DNA of 64,000 nucleotides from Ornithinimicrobium cerasi (GTDB lineage: Bacteria > Actinomycetota > Actinomycetes > Actinomycetales > Dermatophilaceae), in contig NZ_QZMN01000001.1 of assembly GCF_003702705.1 (NCBI RefSeq), positions 310,001-374,000 of the forward strand, in the 5' to 3' direction. The translations under genes were made by a program, and so were the position numbers. Below are positions 59,149 through 64,000 of the stretch, piece after piece. The notes under the pieces are model-generated. The model ran no database searches and had not been told where the DNA came from. It was given only the letters and a program-made list of their open reading frames with translations. Positions within the stretch are counted from its first letter, which is position 1, and each line of letters starts with the position of its first letter.

Positions 59149-59604
59149 TCAGCCGTCCTTGGGCACCAGGGTCATCGCGATGCTGTTCATGCAGTAGCGC
59201 TGGTCGGTCGGGGTGGCGTAGCCCTCACCCTCGAAGACGTGCCCCAGGTGCGAGCCGCAGGTGCCGCAGCGCACCTCGGTGCGGGTCCGTCCCAGGGAGG
59301 CGTCCTCGATGTAGCGGACCCGGTCCTCGGCCAGCGGGGCGTAGAAGCTGGGCCAGCCGCAGTGGCTGTCGAACTTGGTCTCGGAGCGGAAGAGCTCGGC
59401 CCCGCACGCCCGGCAGGCGTAGACGCCCTCCGTCGTCGTCTCGTTGTACTCGCCGGTGAAGGGGCGCTCCGTCCCGGCCTCGCGCAGCACGTGGTACTCG
59501 GCCGGGGTGAGCTGCTCGCGCCACTCCTGCTCGGTCCGGGCGACGGGGAGGTCCGTGCCGCCCCGGGCGGCGTCGGTCGCGGGGGTGCTGTGGTGGGTGG
59601 TCAT
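59149..59604 (-). CDS. msrB: Peptide-methionine (R)-S-oxide reductase
   Basis: Repairs methionine-R-sulfoxide in proteins. The 151 residues have two zinc-binding CxxC pairs (CRACGAEL and CGTCGSHLGHVF), the GWPSF motif and the catalytic cysteine in RYCMNSIAM. ATG 59604 lies 7 nt behind TAGGCT with no ribosome site. It stands convergent with chdC. Confidence 0.95.
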   Translation of the reverse strand: MTTHHSTPATDAARGGTDLPVARTEQEWREQLTPAEYHVLREAGTERPFTGEYNETTTEGVYACRACGAELFRSETKFDSHCGWPSFYAPLAEDRVRYIEDASLGRTRTEVRCGTCGSHLGHVFEGEGYATPTDQRYCMNSIAMTLVPKDG

Positions 59605-59611
59605 GACGACC

Positions 59612-59617
59612 AGCCTA
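59612..59617 (-). promoter_or_regulatory. Leaderless promoter -10 of msrB
   Basis: TAGGCT on the minus strand, 7 nt, ATG at 59604. Confidence 0.6.
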
Positions 59618-59633
59618 CGACGCGGGCCTGGTA

Positions 59634-59663
59634 GCGGCCGCCGGGCGAGTGCCCGGCGGCCGC
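59634..59663 (-). terminator. Terminator of the S8 peptidase gene
   Basis: Perfect 13-bp arms (GCGGCCGCCGGGC and complement) with loop GAGT, about 15 nt after the stop. Confidence 0.85.
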
Positions 59664-59678
59664 CACAGGTCCATCCCC

Positions 59679-62600
59679 CTAGCGGGGGAGGCGGAGCTCC
59701 TCGAGCACGCCGTCCTGCACCGCCAGCGTGCCGCCGAGGACGAAGATCCGCCCCGGCTCGAGCCGGTCGAGGGCCGCCCAGGTCGGTCCCGGCACGCTCC
59801 CGGTCCGCACCAGCAGCACGGGCGAGTCGGTGGCCCCGGCCCGCGCCGCGCCCGCGAGCGCGTCGGGCCAGTCCAGACCGGTGGCGATGTAGACGTCCTG
59901 CGACGTCGCCAGCGCCCTCGAGACCTCGGCCGCGGTGGCGTACCGGTTGGCCCCGGCGACGCGTTCCACCGTGCCGTAGGAGCCCAGAGCCGTGACGACC
60001 GCGTCGGACACGGCGAGCGTCCCGCCCAGCACCACGATGCGGTCAGGCGCGAGCCGTTGCAGCTCGGCCCGGGTCGACGGCGGCACGGATCCGTGCCGCA
60101 CGAGCAGCACCGGACCGTCGACGGACCCGGCCCTCGCCGCCCCGGCCAGAGCGTCGGGGAAATCGGCGCCGGTCGCCACGTAGACGACGTCGGCCGCGGG
60201 GAGGTCCCGTGCGATGAGCGCGGCCGTCTGGTACCGATCGCCACCCGCACGACGCACGACGGTGGCGTCCGGCAGCAGCGTGCGCAGGGAGCTCTCCACT
60301 CCCGCGGACACCGCGAGGGTGCCCCCGACGACGACGACCCTGTCCGGCTGCAGCCGCCGCAGCTCGGTGGCGGTGACGCCGGGCACCGAGGTCGGGCGCA
60401 CCAGCAGCACGGGGCCGCCCAGGCTGCCGGCCCGGGCCGCCGCGGCGAGCGCATCGGGGAACGCCGTACCGGTGGCGACGTAGACCGTTCCGACGCCCGG
60501 GGCGAACTGCTGGCTGACCCGAGCCGCCGTGTCGTAGCGGTCCAGACCCGAGACGCGGATCACCTCCGGCGGGACCGGGCCCGGGTTCTCGCGGCAGGCC
60601 TCGTCCAGCAGCGCGAAGTCCTGCACGACCGTGCCACCCCGCGCCAGGTCCACGAGGTGGGGGTCGGGCCGGAAACCGGTCAGCAGCGCCGTCATCCGCA
60701 GGGTGCCCACCTGGGTGTTGATCCACCGGGCGTAGACGCCCTCCTGGTCGGTCATGATGAGCCAGCCGTCGCCGACACCCTCCCGCACGGGGGTGATGTC
60801 GATGCCGACGGAGTCCCCGGCGACCAGGCCGCCCTCGCAGTCCTCGAGGTATGCCGTCCCCGTCACCTTGCCCCAGGACAGCGGGGGGGTCACGTGCATG
60901 GTGACGTCCACCGGGGCCGGGGTGACCGGGACGTTGGCCACGACGCCGACGCCGGCGGTGTAGGTGCCGGGCTGGTTCACGGCTGAGCTGTCGGTGGTGA
61001 CACCGACCGTGACGCTCTGGCCGGGGTCCAGGACGGCCTCGGTGGTGTCCAGGACGAGCCACTCCACGTCGGCGCCGCTCTCGGCGCACAGGTCGAGACC
61101 GGGCAGCAGCTCTGCCGAGGACACGAGGTCGAAGTCGTCCTGCCCGCCCGCCCGGAGGAAGCCGCAGGCCCCCCCGCCGCGGTAGACCGCGTGGTTGGCG
61201 TTCGGCAGGGGCGACCAGCTGTCGGCGACCGGGTCGTAGGCCCACGAGGCGTTGGTGAGCTGGCCGTCCTGGATGCCGCTGACCGCCACGAGCTGGCCGT
61301 TGGCGCTGGCTGCGGCGGGGGCGAAGAGCGTCGCCGGTGCGGGCGCCCGTGACGTCCAGGCGTCCGCGGACGGGTCGTAGGCCCACGTCGCGTCCAGCAT
61401 CTGCTCGCTCGAGTCGATGCCGCCGGCGCACACGACGCCGCCGTCCAGGCCGCCGCACGAGGGGAAGGCGACCGGCACGGGGAAGGGCGTGCGGACGGAC
61501 CACGAGTCGCTGGCGATGTCGTAGGCCTGGACGGTGTCGACGAGCGGGAGGCAGAAGCCCGTCGTGCACCCGCCCACCGCGAGGACCTCACCGGCCGTCA
61601 CGGCGACGCCCATGGACGACACCGGCGTCGGCAGCGGCGCACCCGGTGCCCAGCTGTCGGTCTCCGGGTCGTAGATCCAGGTGTCGGACGTCGGCTCACC
61701 GGACGCCGACCAGCCGCCGGCCACGACGATGCGGCCGTCGACGGCTGCCGCGAGCGGCAGCTCGACGGGAGCGGGGAGCGCGGCGAGGGGCTGCCACTCC
61801 AACGCCGGGGCGTCGTAGCGGTAGAGGCCCGGGAAGTCGGTGAAGCTGAAGCCGCCGACGCTGTACCAGACGCCGTCGAGACTCACGACGCGGTTGCCGG
61901 TGACCGGGACGGGGAGGTCGGTCAGGTCGGTCCACGGCTCGTCGGCGGGGGCCGCCGCGGCCGCCGCCTCCCGGAGGTCCTCGCGCAGCGCGGACGAGCC
62001 CACCGACACCTCGACGGGCCTGCTGACCAGCGGCGCACCGTCAGCGGCGACAGCCTGCTGGGAGCTCATCCTGCTGCCGTCCGCGCGGAGGATCTCAAAG
62101 TCTCCGCGGCGCTCGGTGAAGGTGATCTGCGCCGTGCTGGTGCCGGTGTTGGTGACGGTGAACTCACCACCGTCCGCCTCCCCGAGCGCCACCGTCGTCG
62201 TGAGGGAGGTGGGGTCGATCTCCAGGATCGCCTGGCCGAGCACGAAGTCGGCCCGAGCCACAGCGCCCTCCAGCACCGTCACGTCCTGCTGGTCCGTGCC
62301 GTAGTTGCGGGCCGTGGCCAGGAACGGGTGACTGCCGGTGAGCTCGGAGTGCAGCCAGTAGAAGCCGTCGTCCAGCGCCGGGTCGTCCGGGGTTGCCCGG
62401 CTGGTGCCGGCGTCGGAAGGGTTGTCGACGGAGCTGACCCGGGCGTTGACGATCCCGGCGCCCTCCAGGTCGTCCTGCACGTAGCCGACGACGAGGCCGC
62501 CGCCGAGCGGCTCGCAGGTGCGGCTGCCGAGGAAGACGTCGTCGACCTGCCACAGCAGGTCGGGCTCCGGCGGCGGGTCCTGGTAGCGGAACCGGACGTG

Positions 62601-64000
62601 GGCCTGGGAGGCACCCGCGAGCTGGTCGGTGACGTCGAGCGTCACCTCGTCCTCGATGACGAAGGTCGTCTCCTCGTGGACGACGACCCAGGTGATGCCG
62701 CCGTCCGCGCTGACCTCGACGGCGCCGGAGGATCCGCCGAAGGTGTCGAAGAGCTGCTTGTAGACGACCGACACGGTGGTCATCGCGCTGGCGTCGAGCG
62801 GTGGCGAGACGAGGACCGTGTCTCCGGACCCCACGTCGAGCATGCTGTTCGCCTCGGCGAACCCGCCCTGACCACCCGTGAGGTTGCCGATCGCCATCGG
62901 GTCGTCGAAGCGCCAGACCAGCCCGTCGCCCTGCAGGTCCTCGACGCTCCATCCCTCGGGCAGGGCCAGGGAGTCGTAGGTCTCCGTGGTCCCGTCCAGG
63001 ACCAGCGTGTACCCGGGGGCGCTGCACGTCACCGGGTCGACGAGCAGCGCGAAGTCGGCCACGGACCCGTCCGCCGCGACGACGACGACCTCGCGCGACT
63101 CCACCTGGTAGCCGGGCAGCTGGGCGGTGGCGCGGACGACGTGCGTGCCCACCGGGAGGTCCAGGGTGTAGGCACCGGTCAGGGGGTCGGTGTAGGCACC
63201 GACGGAGGACTGGCCCTGGACGCTGATCCGGGCGTAGAGCGGGTAGCCCTGGCCGGACCCGTCGGTCACGGTCCCGGACAGCATGCCGGTCGGCGCGGCC
63301 TCCAGCGCGACGTCGTGGACCACGGTGTCGTCCACGGGCACGGTGACGGTCGCCGCGTCGGGGAGGTAGCCGAACTTGCTCGTCGTGACGTCCCACTCGC
63401 CGGAGCCGAGGCGGATGCCGTAGGTGCCGTCGGCCGCAGTGGTGGTGGACCGGGTGCGCTCCGCCTGCAGGGTGACGGTGGCCCCGGCGAGCGCCTCCGC
63501 GCTGGCCGCGTCGGTGACGGTCCCCGCCACCCGGCCGGTGTCGCCGATCGGTGCGGAGTCCAGCAGCGCGATCGCGTCGAGGCGTCCCTCGCCGTAGACG
63601 TTGTTGTCGCCGGGGGAGCCGCCGCACTGCTCGTCCGGGGTGTCGACGGCGGACCCGTCGAGCAGCTCGCGGGTGAAGGTCACGTCACCGATGAGGTCGG
63701 GCGCCGCCGCCCAGAGCAGGGCGACCGCGCCACCGACGTGCGGCGCCGCCATGGAGGTGCCGCTGAAGGACTCGTACCCGCCGCCTGGGACGGAGGAGCG
63801 GACGTTCACCCCCGGCGCCGAGATGTCCGGCTTGACCGCTCCGTCCTGGCCGACGCCGCGGGAGGAGAAGGGGGCGATGGTGTTCGTGATGTCGTAGGCG
63901 CCGACGGAGTAGTTGATGATCCGGCTGCCCGGCGAACCGGACGTCTGGCACTGGGGCCCCATGTTGCCGTTGGACCACACCCCGAAGATGCCGGAGGCCG
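59679..64000 (-). CDS. Secreted S8 peptidase with kelch and cell-wall-binding repeats, 5' end outside window
   Basis: A very large extracellular protein; the visible 1,439 residues are the C-terminal part. It starts inside the subtilisin domain with the oxyanion Asn (SNGNMGP) and the catalytic Ser of SGTSMAAPHVGGAVALLW; the Asp and His are off the edge. Then come two carboxypeptidase-regulatory-like beta domains (GRVAGTVTDAAS, GMLSGTVTDGSG), a choice-of-anchor-J-like domain with PEGWSVEDLQGDGLVWRFDD, another such beta domain, a series of kelch-type repeats (VVAGGWSASGEP, VVCAGGIDSSEQ and similar) and three CW_binding_2 repeats at the end (RVSGLDRYDTAARVS, RAGGDRYQTAALIAR, VAGANRYATAAEVSR). 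It likely anchors at the wall and cuts surface proteins. A terminator follows. Confidence 0.93.
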   Translation of the reverse strand, partial: ASGIFGVWSNGNMGPQCQTSGSPGSRIINYSVGAYDITNTIAPFSSRGVGQDGAVKPDISAPGVNVRSSVPGGGYESFSGTSMAAPHVGGAVALLWAAAPDLIGDVTFTRELLDGSAVDTPDEQCGGSPGDNNVYGEGRLDAIALLDSAPIGDTGRVAGTVTDAASAEALAGATVTLQAERTRSTTTAADGTYGIRLGSGEWDVTTSKFGYLPDAATVTVPVDDTVVHDVALEAAPTGMLSGTVTDGSGQGYPLYARISVQGQSSVGAYTDPLTGAYTLDLPVGTHVVRATAQLPGYQVESREVVVVAADGSVADFALLVDPVTCSAPGYTLVLDGTTETYDSLALPEGWSVEDLQGDGLVWRFDDPMAIGNLTGGQGGFAEANSMLDVGSGDTVLVSPPLDASAMTTVSVVYKQLFDTFGGSSGAVEVSADGGITWVVVHEETTFVIEDEVTLDVTDQLAGASQAHVRFRYQDPPPEPDLLWQVDDVFLGSRTCEPLGGGLVVGYVQDDLEGAGIVNARVSSVDNPSDAGTSRATPDDPALDDGFYWLHSELTGSHPFLATARNYGTDQQDVTVLEGAVARADFVLGQAILEIDPTSLTTTVALGEADGGEFTVTNTGTSTAQITFTERRGDFEILRADGSRMSSQQAVAADGAPLVSRPVEVSVGSSALREDLREAAAAAAPADEPWTDLTDLPVPVTGNRVVSLDGVWYSVGGFSFTDFPGLYRYDAPALEWQPLAALPAPVELPLAAAVDGRIVVAGGWSASGEPTSDTWIYDPETDSWAPGAPLPTPVSSMGVAVTAGEVLAVGGCTTGFCLPLVDTVQAYDIASDSWSVRTPFPVPVAFPSCGGLDGGVVCAGGIDSSEQMLDATWAYDPSADAWTSRAPAPATLFAPAAASANGQLVAVSGIQDGQLTNASWAYDPVADSWSPLPNANHAVYRGGGACGFLRAGGQDDFDLVSSAELLPGLDLCAESGADVEWLVLDTTEAVLDPGQSVTVGVTTDSSAVNQPGTYTAGVGVVANVPVTPAPVDVTMHVTPPLSWGKVTGTAYLEDCEGGLVAGDSVGIDITPVREGVGDGWLIMTDQEGVYARWINTQVGTLRMTALLTGFRPDPHLVDLARGGTVVQDFALLDEACRENPGPVPPEVIRVSGLDRYDTAARVSQQFAPGVGTVYVATGTAFPDALAAAARAGSLGGPVLLVRPTSVPGVTATELRRLQPDRVVVVGGTLAVSAGVESSLRTLLPDATVVRRAGGDRYQTAALIARDLPAADVVYVATGADFPDALAGAARAGSVDGPVLLVRHGSVPPSTRAELQRLAPDRIVVLGGTLAVSDAVVTALGSYGTVERVAGANRYATAAEVSRALATSQDVYIATGLDWPDALAGAARAGATDSPVLLVRTGSVPGPTWAALDRLEPGRIFVLGGTLAVQDGVLEELRLPR

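Noticed and set aside
1-64000. tRNA, rRNA or riboswitch genes
   Set aside because: I looked for T-arm-like GTTCGANTC runs and long conserved leaders and saw none; all gaps are under 300 nt.

Overview
The window is very GC-rich DNA with dense, short-spaced genes and strongly G/C-ending codons. Gene content (coproporphyrin-dependent haem genes, a DUF222/HNH protein, DUF3000, an actinobacterial RIO-type kinase, many leaderless genes) points to an actinobacterium. I would guess a Micrococcales member near Intrasporangiaceae/Ornithinimicrobiaceae, but that is an inference from gene style, not a match I could run.

Layout. 0-16.6 kb is mostly housekeeping and stress genes: the 3' two thirds of aconitase, a VOC protein, a luciferase-like monooxygenase fused to hemerythrin, PPK2, a small gene with a LexA-like box, dxs, a lipid kinase, a HAD protein, an OsmC protein, a RIO-type kinase, a complete tctCBA transporter, a universal stress protein and an MFS permease. 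16.6-20.3 kb holds a DUF222/HNH protein with a second LexA-like box, an SDR and an inositol-phosphatase-like enzyme. 20.3-43.6 kb is a surface-glycan region. It carries a polyprenyl-phosphate-type GT2 with its DUF2304 partner, three enzymes matching the WbpD-WbpE-WbpB steps of UDP-diacetamido-uronic acid synthesis, a WecB/WbpI-type epimerase and a WbpA/WecC-type dehydrogenase placed 12-18 kb away, five further glycosyltransferase genes (two of them GT2/GT4 fusions in opposite domain order), a flippase-type ABC exporter, a PfkB kinase, a GNAT protein and a large DUF6541 membrane protein. 43.6-47.2 kb is lipid metabolism: a GDPD and a three-gene operon resembling the ynbAB(C) idea (CDP-alcohol transferase, CdsA-like, PlsC-like). 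47.3-49.3 kb is a three-gene envelope/stress operon. 49.4-59.6 kb contains a spermidine-synthase-like protein, an HTH-MurA fusion, RNase D, DUF3000, hemE, nadE, a DUF4349 lipoprotein, the coproporphyrinogen oxidase and coproheme decarboxylase genes, and msrB. From 59.7 kb to the window edge lies a truncated, multi-domain secreted S8 peptidase with kelch and cell-wall-binding repeats.

How the genes work together. The Wbp-like enzymes could convert UDP-GlcNAc to UDP-ManNAc3NAcA, the GTs could assemble it on a lipid carrier, and the ABC exporter could flip the product. The hem genes form the late part of the coproporphyrin-dependent haem route. acn-dxs and rnd-DUF3000-hemE-cgoX-chdC-msrB are, to my knowledge, close together in many actinobacteria, so the glycan and lipid block may have been inserted between them.

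Cross-cutting signals. About 17 genes start 6-8 nt after a -10-like hexamer with no Shine-Dalgarno, so they are probably leaderless. Two genes appear to start at CTG codons that overlap the upstream stop (CTGA). The octamer GTATGCCG is strongly over-represented, orientation-skewed and forces rare codons in several frames. A 1.9 kb patch (about 22.23-24.14 kb) has visibly different codon usage from its neighbours.
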